In this document: positions 16,627 to 25,300 of the stretch, one piece after another
How positions within the stretch are numbered: the first letter of the stretch is position 1
Layout of the letters: every line of letters begins with the position of its first letter
DNA from: JBCCMF01 sp038747545
GTDB taxonomy: Bacteria; Bacteroidota; Rhodothermia; Rhodothermales; JBCCMF01
DNA length: 64,000 nt
Assembly: GCA_038747545.1 (NCBI GenBank)
Contig: JBCDJT010000001.1
Location: 39,451 to 103,450, forward strand
Direction of reading: 5' to 3'
The notes under the pieces: generated by a model
The model's input: only the letters and a program-made list of their open reading frames with translations
The model's database searches: none
What the model was told of the DNA's origin: nothing
Made by a program: the position numbers and the translations under genes

Positions 16627-16968
16627 TTGTCTCGCCCATCGCTGTTTTCTGTGCCGAACCAACGAACGCCCGCTGATGCTCCGGGAAAGGTGCCCTGCCC
16701 AATCATCTCGATTGGCGAGGCATCGCACTTCCCCAACGCGTCGCCTTTGCCTGTGTCACCCATCGATGAGAAGCCGGAATGGACCCCGTTATACAAGATT
16801 GTCGATAACACTATCCGGGCCGATGCCGACTCACCGCCCAACATCCTGCCCCGTCGCAAGCTGTCGAGTGAGCGCAAGGCGGAGATTTTAGAGCGCATCC
16901 GTACGGGCTTCTACACAGACCGCCAGATCACCACCTCGGTCATTGACGAGATGGCCGAAGCGATCTGA
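16627..16968 (+). CDS. Probable FlgM-like anti-sigma-28 factor
   Basis: The product has up to 113 residues. The N-terminal half is proline-rich and disordered-looking. The C-terminal 38 residues (KLSSERKAEILERIRTGFY, then TDRQITTSVIDEMAEAI) match the helix-turn pattern of FlgM C-termini, where a regularly spaced Arg/Ile helix and a GxY turn clamp sigma-28. FlgM is normally intrinsically disordered before it binds. The gene follows a near-consensus sigma-28 promoter, and a FliA-type sigma gene lies 2.2 kb downstream, which supports the call. The start is uncertain: TTG 16627, GTG 16651, GTG 16690 or GTG 16753 are in frame and no ATG exists. The identity rests on pattern and context, not on a search. 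Confidence 0.55.
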   Translation: MSRPSLFSVPNQRTPADAPGKVPCPIISIGEASHFPNASPLPVSPIDEKPEWTPLYKIVDNTIRADADSPPNILPRRKLSSERKAEILERIRTGFYTDRQITTSVIDEMAEAI

Positions 16969-17115
16969 CAACGGATCTGGAAGAGGATTACGCGATTCAA
17001 GTTGTCATCCCAGGCAGAGGCCACAGGCCGAGAGTTCTCCCACTTGATCGTTGCGCGCTTCTTGAACGGGCCAGCTCCCTCGGCTGTGCTCGGGGTGGCA
17101 CGCTTGCCGTATGCA

Positions 17116-18528
17116 TCAAGAGATGTGGCCTTGCTCGCGGTAGCGCTTGAGCTTGTTACGGATCGTGCGGGCACTGATGCCGAGCCGTTCAGCCGCCATC
17201 TGCTGATTGTTGTTCGTCTCGGAGAGCGCCTGCAAAATCATGTAGCGCTCCATATCCTCAATGGTTTGCATCTTTGACGGCGCCTCCTCACGCGATGACG
17301 GCGCCAGGGCGGCCTGCGCATCCGAGAAGAAGTCGTTCATCACGTCGCCGAGTTCGATCTCTTCGCGGTCAGCAGAGATGAGCACGCCGCGCTGGATCAT
17401 GTTCTCCAGCTGCCGCACGTTGCCTGTCCAATCCTGCCGCATGAACTCCATCATCAGGTCTTGCGCGACCGACTTGGCAGGCAACCCGTAGAGGTCGCAG
17501 TATTTCTTGACGAAGTGCTTGGTCAGCAGCGGGATGTCGGAGAGGCGTTCGCGGAGCGGCGGGACGGTCAGCGGAAAGACCGAGAGGCGGTGGTAGAGGT
17601 CTTCGCGGAAGATCCCCTCGGCGATCGCCTCACTCAGGATGCGGTTGCTGGTGGCCACCACGCGCACATCAACGCGTTGCGCCTGCGACGAGCCGATCTT
17701 CTGAAACTCCTGCTCTTGCAGCACCCGCAGCAGCTTGGCCTGGATGCTCATCTCAATCTCGGTGATCTCGTCGAGCAGCAGCGTCCCACCGTCGGCGCGC
17801 TCGAAGGCGCCTGTCATATCCTCAATCGCCCCTGTGAACGCGCCCTTGCGATGGCCAAACAGGTGGCTCTCGACCAGTTCGCGCGGCAGGTTGGCGCAGT
17901 TGAGCGTTACGTAGGGCCCTGAGGCGCGGTCGCTCATCTGATGGATCAGCCGCGACAGGATTTCTTTTCCCGTCCCGCTGGCCCCTTGGATGAAGACAGG
18001 CGCTTTGTTGGAGGCCACTTTAGGCAGCAAGCCTTTCAGCCGCTGAATGCTGGGGTGCTCGCCGATGTACTGCACCTTCTTTTTCCTTGACCGCGACCGA
18101 CTGACCTTGGCCTTCTTCGGCTCTGGCTTGGCGGGCTCGGCATCGGGCGCTGCGTCCTGCGCCGCGCTGAGGTGCTTCTGTACGCGCTCGACCAACTCGG
18201 TTGTCGAGAACGGCTTTGGGATATAGTCGATCGCACCGCCCTTCATCGACCGGACGGCATGCTGCACGTTGGCCTGTGCCGTGATCATGATGACACGCGT
18301 GCGCGGGTATTCTCGACGGATGTGCGCGAGCAACTCCAGCCCATCCATATCGGGCATCACGAAGTCAGTCACGACGAGATCAAACGTATTCTCTTTGAGT
18401 GCCTCAATGGCCGCGGCGGCACTCATCGTACTGGTTACCTTGATGCCCTGACGTGTGAAAAGACGCTCGAAGAAACTGTGGAGCATCTGCTCGTCATCCA
18501 CGAACAGAATGTGCGGTTGGCTACTCAT
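17116..18528 (-). CDS. Sigma-54-dependent response regulator (NtrC/FlrC type)
   Basis: The 470-residue product has a receiver domain (residues 6-120, phospho-acceptor Asp55 in LVVTDFVMPDMDG), a basic linker (SRSRSRKKKVQ), an AAA+ domain with Walker A GASGTGKE (182-189) and the sigma-54 contact loop GAFTGA (229-234), and a Fis-type helix-turn-helix at the C-terminus (AAERLGISARTIRNKLKRY). All parts needed to activate sigma-54 RNA polymerase are present. The partner kinase is not adjacent. Lying between FlgM-like and FliA genes, it could play the part FlrC/FleR plays in polar flagellar cascades; that is inference. It starts at ATG 18528. Confidence 0.93.
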   Translation of the reverse strand: MSSQPHILFVDDEQMLHSFFERLFTRQGIKVTSTMSAAAAIEALKENTFDLVVTDFVMPDMDGLELLAHIRREYPRTRVIMITAQANVQHAVRSMKGGAIDYIPKPFSTTELVERVQKHLSAAQDAAPDAEPAKPEPKKAKVSRSRSRKKKVQYIGEHPSIQRLKGLLPKVASNKAPVFIQGASGTGKEILSRLIHQMSDRASGPYVTLNCANLPRELVESHLFGHRKGAFTGAIEDMTGAFERADGGTLLLDEITEIEMSIQAKLLRVLQEQEFQKIGSSQAQRVDVRVVATSNRILSEAIAEGIFREDLYHRLSVFPLTVPPLRERLSDIPLLTKHFVKKYCDLYGLPAKSVAQDLMMEFMRQDWTGNVRQLENMIQRGVLISADREEIELGDVMNDFFSDAQAALAPSSREEAPSKMQTIEDMERYMILQALSETNNNQQMAAERLGISARTIRNKLKRYREQGHIS

Positions 18529-18629
18529 GCAAGCGATAGACCGTCAGATAAGGGGCAAGAGGCAGACGACGGCAGTGAAGATAGCATCCACGTCTGCCGA
18601 TAACCAACGGGACCGCTGATTCCGGCCCT

Positions 18630-18830
18630 CTACGCCCCACCCTGGCGCACGATCCAGAACGACGCGGATGCGGAGGTTACAAAATTACCCATCGCAGGTA
18701 GTTTTACCTCGTCGGTGCGCAGCGCCCATGACTCGACCTGCGTTTCGGCCATGATTTGGGCGATCCCGGGGGTGGCATACTCCTTGTCGATGGGTGAGCT
18801 GAGTCCACACACCTCAGCCCAGTGCGCCAT
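18630..18830 (-). CDS. Small hypothetical protein
   Basis: A 66-codon frame from ATG 18830 to TAG 18630 encodes a product beginning MAHWAEVCGLSSPIDKEY, with later AETQVESWALRTDEVKLP and FVTSASASFWIVRQGG stretches. Its composition looks like a real soluble protein, while the same-register opposite-strand reading is low-complexity. The two frames share third codon positions, so GC bias cannot decide between strands. A much longer frame to 19103 is arginine- and serine-rich and implausible. The start codon overlaps, in an ATGCAT palindrome, the likely start of the plus-strand neighbour. It is not recognised. Confidence 0.38.
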   Translation of the reverse strand: MAHWAEVCGLSSPIDKEYATPGIAQIMAETQVESWALRTDEVKLPAMGNFVTSASASFWIVRQGGA

Positions 18831-19083
18831 GCATGCCATCTTTATCCAGCTCAGCGGTCTGACGAGCCTCCTCGTGTTCTGGAACCGCTGGACAGAAGCT
18901 ACCTCGCCCTTCGAGGAGACCCTTCTGATGAGTGCTGGCGCAGGTATTGCGGTGTACCTCGTGCTCATCCTGGGCGACGCCACTGTGCAAGCTGTCCTTG
19001 ACCGCCGCGCAGCAATGGTGCAGGACGCGCCCTCCTGGCTCAAGGCCCTCAACGACCGGGCCTCCTCCCACCCTTCCGACTGA
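18829..19083 (+). CDS. Small hypothetical membrane protein upstream of fliA
   Basis: From ATG 18829 the product is 84 residues, with a hydrophobic segment at about residues 36-51 (AGAGIAVYLVLILGDA) and a weaker one at the N-terminus (FIQLSGLTSLLVFW). The end is polar (RRAAMVQDAPSWLKALNDRA). Earlier in-frame starts at 18790 (ATG) and 18715 (GTG) are possible but lengthen it with less convincing residues. It ends 34 bp before fliA and is probably cotranscribed with it. It might be a membrane factor linked to the sigma factor, but nothing in it is recognised. Confidence 0.48.
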   Translation: MHAIFIQLSGLTSLLVFWNRWTEATSPFEETLLMSAGAGIAVYLVLILGDATVQAVLDRRAAMVQDAPSWLKALNDRASSHPSD

Positions 19084-19117
19084 TCCCTGCCCCGCCGCTC
19101 CATCGACCGATACCACT

Positions 19118-19879
19118 ATGTCCCGCGACCTTCAAAGCCTAGCCGAGGCCCACTTCGCCGATCCAACTGAGCGGAACCGCGAATACGTGGTGCTTGCCGC
19201 GCAGCCCCTCGTCCGCTCGCTCATCTCCAAGCTGAACGTGCCCGACGACCTGATGGCTGCCCGCGAGGATCTGGAAAACGTAGGCATGCTGGGGCTGCTC
19301 CAGGCACTGCAGGGTTACAATCCCGAGCGCGGTACGCCGTTCATCTCGTACGCCTACGGGCGCGTGCGCGGCGCCCTAGTGGATTACCTGCGCTCCATCG
19401 ACACGCTGCCTCGCGAGCGCCGCCGCCGCTTGGCTGAGGCGCACCAAGCCACCGAGGACCTGCGCCAGATCAACGGCGTGGAGCCCTCGCCGCAGGATGT
19501 GGCGGATTACATGGGCGTGTCCATCAAGAAGTACCACAAGATTATGATGGATGGGCAGCACCGCTATGCGCTGTCGCTCCATGACACCGTGGACAACGAA
19601 GGCGAGGGCGCGATTCTGGAAGTCATCCCGAACGAGAGCGCCATGGAAGGCTTTGAGGCCGTCGAGATGGACTCGCTGCATGCCTACATTGCCAAGCTGG
19701 TGACGCACCTGCCCGAACGCGAGCAGAATATTCTGGCTCTCTACTACTACGAGAACCTGACGTTATGCGAGATTGCCGAGGTGATGAACCTGACAGGCGC
19801 CCGCATTTCGCAGATCCTCAGCAAAATTCACCGCACGCTCCGCGAACGGCTGCACGCCACGCAGGCCTACGCCGCCTGA
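19118..19879 (+). CDS. fliA: FliA/WhiG-family RNA polymerase sigma factor (sigma-28)
   Basis: The 253-residue product is an alternative sigma factor of the FliA/WhiG group. Region 2 includes REDLENVGMLGLLQAL and GTPFISYAYGRVRGALVDYL (about residues 47-88), followed by the LPRERRRR segment. Region 3 carries PSPQDVADYMGVS, and region 4 ends with LPEREQNILALYYYENLT and the recognition helix NLTGARISQILSKIHRTLRE. FliA proteins transcribe late flagellar and chemotaxis genes; WhiG-like ones control other programmes. A sigma-28-type promoter in this window (16576) and a FlgM-like gene support a FliA role. A strong terminator follows at 19951. No flagellar structural gene is in the window. Confidence 0.88.
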   Translation: MSRDLQSLAEAHFADPTERNREYVVLAAQPLVRSLISKLNVPDDLMAAREDLENVGMLGLLQALQGYNPERGTPFISYAYGRVRGALVDYLRSIDTLPRERRRRLAEAHQATEDLRQINGVEPSPQDVADYMGVSIKKYHKIMMDGQHRYALSLHDTVDNEGEGAILEVIPNESAMEGFEAVEMDSLHAYIAKLVTHLPEREQNILALYYYENLTLCEIAEVMNLTGARISQILSKIHRTLRERLHATQAYAA

Positions 19880-19950
19880 GGCTGTCTCAGGTCGAAAGGT
19901 CACAGGTCCTTACGCTTGGTATGTAGCCAAACCATATGATCCGCATTTTC

Positions 19951-19986
19951 AATCGGTACTGCTCTGCTGGGCGGTACCGATTTTTT
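19951..19986 (+). terminator. Rho-independent terminator after fliA
   Basis: A perfect 9-bp stem AATCGGTAC/GTACCGATT (19951-19959 with 19974-19982), extendable by a few G-U and G-C pairs, is followed by a run of T residues (19981-19986, the first two shared with the stem). Confidence 0.88.
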
Positions 19987-20048
19987 CATGGGGATAATCT
20001 CAATAAAGTCAACACGTTCACTCCGCTAGGTACCCACAGGCAATAATA

Positions 20049-20084
20049 TCAGACTTGAGACCTCCGACTTGCCGACTTGAGACC
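20049..20084. repeat. Short GACTTG repeat cluster
   Basis: GACTTGAGACC occurs at 20052-20062 and again at 20074-20084, with another GACTTG at 20066-20071 between them. The same words (CCGACTTG, CAGACTTGWGAC) recur in the recQ upstream region at 40425-40458, so this looks like a dispersed short-repeat family. Confidence 0.5.
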
Positions 20085-20244
20085 ACTCCAATCGAAGAAA
20101 TCACCGAACCTGCCTTGCAGCAGGCCGTATATTCGGGCCTTTCCAAACCGTGAACCACCATAGTGACGCTGTGCAAGTCTGACTCGGGACGCCCACTCCC
20201 GGACTAGCAGTAGCGCCTAGCACTTCTCAAGGAGGACAGTATCC

Positions 20245-22302
20245 ATGGGCGTAATGACCAAAATGCGGGACCAGACGGGCGTGGTCCTGTGGATTCTCGT
20301 GATCGCCTTCGGCGTCATCTTCATGCTTCAAGACACGCAGGTCTTCGACGTGATCGGCGCGACGGGCCAAGACGTCATCGTCGTCGATGGTGATCCTGTG
20401 ACGGTGAGCGAGTACCAGCAGGCCATCCAGCAGCAGATCCAAGCCTACCAGCAGAATGGCCAGGAGGTGCTTCCGCAGACCGAAGATGCCATCCGCGAGC
20501 GCGTGTACAACAGCTTCGTCGATGACCGCTTGCGCACCAAGGCGATGGATGAGATTGGCGTAGAGGTGACTGACGATGAGGTGTACAACCTCGTCCTGGG
20601 TGACACCCCCGACCCGATTATCGCCGCGTACTTCAGCGATGGCCAGGGCGGTGTGGACCGCGCGCTGCTGCAGAACTTCATCGACAACCCCGAGGCGCTG
20701 CCGCAACTTATCCAGCTCGAGGACTACCTGCGCCAGAATCGCCGCACCCAGAAGCTCAACAGCTTGATCAACGCCACGGTGCGCGTGACACCACAAGAAG
20801 TGGAAGAAGAGTACCGCCGCCGCAACCTGACGGTAAACACGCAATACGTGGCACTCCGCTACGCCGCCATCCCCGATACCGAGATCGAGGTCACCGATGG
20901 CGACCTGCGCAGCTACTACAACACCAACAGGGAAGACTTCGCCCGCGCGCGGTCCTATGCCCTTGAGTATGTGGCCATTCCGCGCCTCCCCTCCGCTGCC
21001 GACACGGCGTCGGTGCTGGACGAGATGGAGCGCCTGAAAGAGCGCTTTGCCACCACGGAAAGCGACTCCACCTTCTTGGCTCGCTATTCCTCCGAGCGTC
21101 AGTACTCTGGCGAGTTCTTCCGCCGTGATGAGTTGGATGAAGCCGTGGCTGACGCCATTTTCGAAAACCTAGAAGTAGGCGAGGTCGTGGGACCGTACAT
21201 CTCCGGCAGTGAGGTGCACATGACCAAGGTAATCGCCACACGCCCGACGGAGGAAAACGTGGTGCGCGCCCGTCACATCCTGCTCCGTGGCGATGGCGAT
21301 GACGTGCGCCGTGAGGCTGCTGACCTCGTCCGGCGCATCCGGGGTGGCGAAGACTTCGCTGCACTCGCCGCTGAGTTCGGCACCGATGGCACCGCGCAGC
21401 AGGGCGGCGACCTCGGCTGGTTCGGTCCGGGGCGGATGGTGAAGCCGTTTGAAGACGCCGCCTTCAACGCGCCCATCGGCCGCATCGTCGGTCCGGTCAA
21501 GACCGATTTCGGTTTCCACGTCCTGGAAGTGACCGCCCGCGCCACACAAGACGTGCAGGTAGCCGACTTTGTGTTGTCGATTGCACCGAGCGTCACGACT
21601 GAGCAGGAGATCCGGGAGCGGCTGGGCGACCTCCAGTACTTCGCCGAGGAGAACGGCGACTTTGGCGCCGAAGCCGAGCGCGCTGGGCTCACCTTTCAAA
21701 CCGTCTTGGCAGAGGAAGAGCAGCAGTTCATCCCCGGCTTGGGCCGCAGCCGCACGCTGAGCACCTTCCTCTCCCGCGCCGACGAAGGCTCGGTGAGCGA
21801 GGTCGTTGAGTTGGACACCCAGTTCATTGTAGCCCACGTGACCACCATTACCCCCGAAGGCTACCGTCCCTTCGACGACGTCAAAGCCGAGTTGGAGCCA
21901 CGCGTTCGCCTACAGAAGAAGCAAGCCCTCCAGCTTGAGAAGCTGCAGAATGCCTCCGGCGACCTCAACGCGATTGCGCAAGCTGCAGGCGCTACTGTGC
22001 AAGATGCCAGCGTCCAGTTCTCGACCACAGCAATCCCTGGCTTGGGTCGTGAGCCTAAGTTCATCGGCACCGCCATGGGCCTAGCGGCTGGCGCCACCTC
22101 AGGCGTGATTGCAGGCGAGAATGCCGCCTTTGTGATCCAAGCCGTATCGATTGCCGAGCCGCAGCCAATTGCTGACGCGGACCGTACTAGCATCCAGCAA
22201 GAGCTGACCAACCAGCGTCAGGGGCAGGTGCGCAACCAGTGGCTCCAGGCCATGCGCGAAGATGCAGACATCAACGACCGCAGGCGTCTTTTCCAGATGT
22301 AA
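20245..22302 (+). CDS. ppiD: PpiD/SurA-type peptidyl-prolyl isomerase, membrane-anchored
   Basis: This is a periplasmic chaperone and parvulin-type isomerase anchored in the inner membrane. The 685-residue protein has one N-terminal transmembrane helix (about residues 13-28, VVLWILVIAFGVIFML), a SurA_N-like chaperone region (residues 50-200), and a PPIC domain at about 339-432. That domain has RARHILLRGDG at its start, then GGDLGWFGPGRMVKPFEDAAF and FGFHVLEVTAR. A second, degenerate parvulin-like segment and a helical tail follow. ATG 20245 is supported by AAGGAGGA at 20229-20236. The next gene is tamB, so both serve outer-membrane protein biogenesis. Confidence 0.9.
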   Translation: MGVMTKMRDQTGVVLWILVIAFGVIFMLQDTQVFDVIGATGQDVIVVDGDPVTVSEYQQAIQQQIQAYQQNGQEVLPQTEDAIRERVYNSFVDDRLRTKAMDEIGVEVTDDEVYNLVLGDTPDPIIAAYFSDGQGGVDRALLQNFIDNPEALPQLIQLEDYLRQNRRTQKLNSLINATVRVTPQEVEEEYRRRNLTVNTQYVALRYAAIPDTEIEVTDGDLRSYYNTNREDFARARSYALEYVAIPRLPSAADTASVLDEMERLKERFATTESDSTFLARYSSERQYSGEFFRRDELDEAVADAIFENLEVGEVVGPYISGSEVHMTKVIATRPTEENVVRARHILLRGDGDDVRREAADLVRRIRGGEDFAALAAEFGTDGTAQQGGDLGWFGPGRMVKPFEDAAFNAPIGRIVGPVKTDFGFHVLEVTARATQDVQVADFVLSIAPSVTTEQEIRERLGDLQYFAEENGDFGAEAERAGLTFQTVLAEEEQQFIPGLGRSRTLSTFLSRADEGSVSEVVELDTQFIVAHVTTITPEGYRPFDDVKAELEPRVRLQKKQALQLEKLQNASGDLNAIAQAAGATVQDASVQFSTTAIPGLGREPKFIGTAMGLAAGATSGVIAGENAAFVIQAVSIAEPQPIADADRTSIQQELTNQRQGQVRNQWLQAMREDADINDRRRLFQM

Positions 22303-22330
22303 GCGGACAGACTACGCAAGGTCCAGTATC

Positions 22331-22362
22331 GTGGGGCGCTCCGGGCAACCGAAGCGCCCCAC
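22331..22362 (+). terminator. GC-rich hairpin between ppiD and tamB
   Basis: A perfect 10-bp stem GTGGGGCGCT/AGCGCCCCAC (22331-22340 with 22353-22362) closes a 12-nt loop. The downstream sequence is only moderately T-rich (GTTGTGTT), so termination would be partial. It ends 3 nt before the GTG candidate start of tamB. Confidence 0.5.
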
Positions 22363-22365
22363 GTT

Positions 22366-25300
22366 GTGTTAACAGCCCCTCCGCCACCCCGACCGCCGCC
22401 GCAGCCTGTGCAACGTCTGCTCCATCTTCCCAAATGGCTCATGCGAGCCGTGGTTGGTGTGCTGGTGCTCGTTGGTCTCGTATACGTAGGGCTCACGCGC
22501 ACGGAGTATGGGCGCGAAGCACTCAAAAACCAGTTGGTCGGCGCCTTCAACGAACGTTTCATGGGCGCGCTGGAGGTAGAGCGCCTCACAGGCAATATTG
22601 CCCAGACCCTGTTTGCCCGCAACGTGACGATCACAGCCCCCAGTGGACAGGCGGTGCTGCAGATCGACTCGCTGGTGGTTCGACCCTCGTGGCTTTACGC
22701 ACTCCGGGGCAGCTTTTCTGTGGCTGAGGTGCGGGCCTATCGGCCTGAAGTTCTCATCACGACCACGGACTCCGCATCAACATGGAGTGCAGTATTTGAG
22801 CGCCGCCCCGAGCAGCGCGCCGATCGCCCTATCAACACTACCCTGTTTCAGCTCAGTGCGGCGCAGCTGCGCATTATGGATGGGCTCCTCCAGCTTGACG
22901 ATGCGCCACTGCCCTCAGCTCCGTTCGGCGCGCTCCGCCAGACCCGGTATACGCAGATTGATCTCGACGGCAATGTAGAGCGCCGGGAAAATGATCTTCT
23001 CTTCGATGTGTCGTCGCTTGCGGCTGAACTGCCTGCGTTCAATGACGGCATCAGTGCTTCAGGCCAGTTGAGCTATGCACCTAACCTTCTCAGCGTGAAC
23101 GCCCTTCGGCTAACGACCCGCCAAAGTGACCTTTCCGTACAAGGACGGCTGGTGTTGGGCGACTCCACCGCACGCCCCATCCCAGCAGACCTCCAACTCA
23201 GCATCAATGCGCTCGACAACGACTTGCTTGGAGCGATGTGGAGCCCGTGGCCCTTGCGGGGGCTGTTATCAGGAAGCCTTGACCTGGCCCACGCTGATGC
23301 CGTGACCCAAATCGACGATCTACGCGTCAGGATGGGCGCATCGAGCATGCGGGCGCGAGGCGTCCTGCGGCATCAGGGGGACTCGCTGCGGATCGCCGTT
23401 GCTTTCCCCGAGCAAGCGCTCAACCCATCCGAGTTGCCCACCTTCGTCCCTCGCCTCCGCGACGCGCCCGCCCCCCTCATCGACAGCTTGATGTGGTCGG
23501 GCGATGTCACGGGGCGGCTGCCGAGCCAGTGGTCGCCTGAGGCTGGCTTTGGCCTGGAAGGCACCTTCGACGCTCGCTGGCTCGCCAACCAGCTTTCGGT
23601 GACCACCTCGGTGAACGCGCCTCCGGGTGCGGCGCTCACCACGCGCAGCACCGCTCAGCTGGAAGGTCTCGACCTGAGCACCCTCATCGCAGACGCTCCG
23701 GCATCCCGGCTCTTCGGCACCGTAGACGTGGCCACAACCGGCACTGCCCCTGACAGCCTGAACGTTGTCAGTTCTGTGCAGCTCCGCTCCTCTCGCCTCC
23801 TCGACTATGCGTTGACAACGCTCCATGCCGATATCACAGCGTCGGGGCCTTCGCTACAGTCTTACATCTATGCGACAACCGATGCAAGCGGTACGGTCGA
23901 GGCCGAGGTGGCGCTGGATTGGAGCCGACTTCGCCCACAGGCCAGCGGCTCGGTTGCGGTGTCTGCCTTCGATTGGAAGTTTCTTGTGCCCGACGCGCCG
24001 TTCAGCAGCACGTACAATGCGGGCCTCACGTTCGACCTCCTTGGCAACACGCTTGACAACCTGACTGGGACGGCCACACTTGCCGTCGATACCTCGACTA
24101 TTCATGCGGATACCAGCGTGGTGATGCCCCCGCACCGCTACGCCCTGACCTTGGCGCTTCCCGAGCCAGACATCCCCAGGCTTCAGCTGACGGGCGAGGC
24201 CCTGGAAGCATCGGTTAACGGTGATCTGCCCATCAGCATCGTCGCTGCGCTCGGGCGGCGCGTGGGGCAGCTCGCCACGGACTATGTGCGCGAGGCCGCC
24301 AGCCGCTCCTTCGACGACGCGCTCGACCTGGGCGGACCCAGCAATCAGCGCATGTCGCTTAGCACCGGGCCTTTGCAAGACGGCTCGCTTGATATTCAAC
24401 TCGACCTTTTGGACGCGACGTATCTGACCCCGTTTCTTGCACAGCGACAGGTCTACCTTGAGGAGGGCGCCCTAGACCTGAGCATCGCGGCTGCAAGCGG
24501 TGCCATTGCAGCGGACGTCTCGTTCAGCAATAGTTTCATCGCACAGCGCGCTTTCAGTGTTGAGAATGTCACGGCCACGGCGTCCTTGGCTGGCCCGCTG
24601 GATGCCACGACCCTTGAGGACTTTACCATACGCGCCCTCATCACCGCAGATACGCTCGGCTTGGCAGCGTCGCGCCTACCTGGGGCGGCCTTGCGCTTGG
24701 GCTATGCCGACGGGGCGCTGGGCTTTGACATGCGCACAGACACCTCCAGCCAAGGCATCGGCCCCGTTATCATAGCGGGAGAACTGCAGGCCCTGTTCGA
24801 TCGCACGCGGCTCAGCCTTACCGATGTGGCGCTGACGAGCGGTGCCTACACGTGGTCGAACCCGGCCCCACTTGAGGCCGACCTCTATGGCGATGCGATC
24901 GTGGCTCGGCGTGCGCAACTCCTGGGCACGCAGCCCGGCACCGATGCACGCCAGGCCATCTATGTACAAGGAACGCTATCTGAAAACCCAGGCGATACGC
25001 TCTTCGTGAACGTGGACGACGTATTGCTTCGGTCGTTCTCCGAGGTGCTCCCCATCCGCCTCACCCTCGGTGGCCAAATCAACGCTGACGTAGCCCTGAC
25101 GGGTGGGGTAGAACGCCCTCGGTTTATCGGCCAGCTCTCGGGCTACAAGCTCTCGCTAGACGAGCACATCATCGGCAACCTTGATGTGGTGAGCAGGCTG
25201 GCCCCCGGCGCCTCCGAGCTAGCCATCGACCTAGATATCACCCCGTTTGCGGTCGATACCAGCCAAGCGCTCACGCTCTTCGGCACCGACGAGCCCGGCA

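Larger units (their letters stand above)
19880..20244. other. 365-bp intergenic region between fliA and ppiD
   Basis: This stretch holds the fliA terminator (19951-19986), a cluster of GACTTG-containing short repeats (20049-20084), and the ppiD Shine-Dalgarno sequence AAGGAGGA (20229-20236). A TATATTCG sequence near 20130 resembles, but does not match, the Bacteroidota -7 box. No coding frame is convincing. Confidence 0.6.

Noticed and set aside
17094..17106. TGGCACGCTTGCC resembling a sigma-54 promoter
   Set aside because: GG-to-GC spacing is about 9 bp and not 12, and it lies just beyond the 3' end of a gene.
18596..18603. Exact GCCGATAA, the sigma-28 -10 element
   Set aside because: The sequence 10-11 nt upstream (GAAGATAG) does not resemble TAAAGTTT, and no nearby start codon fits well.
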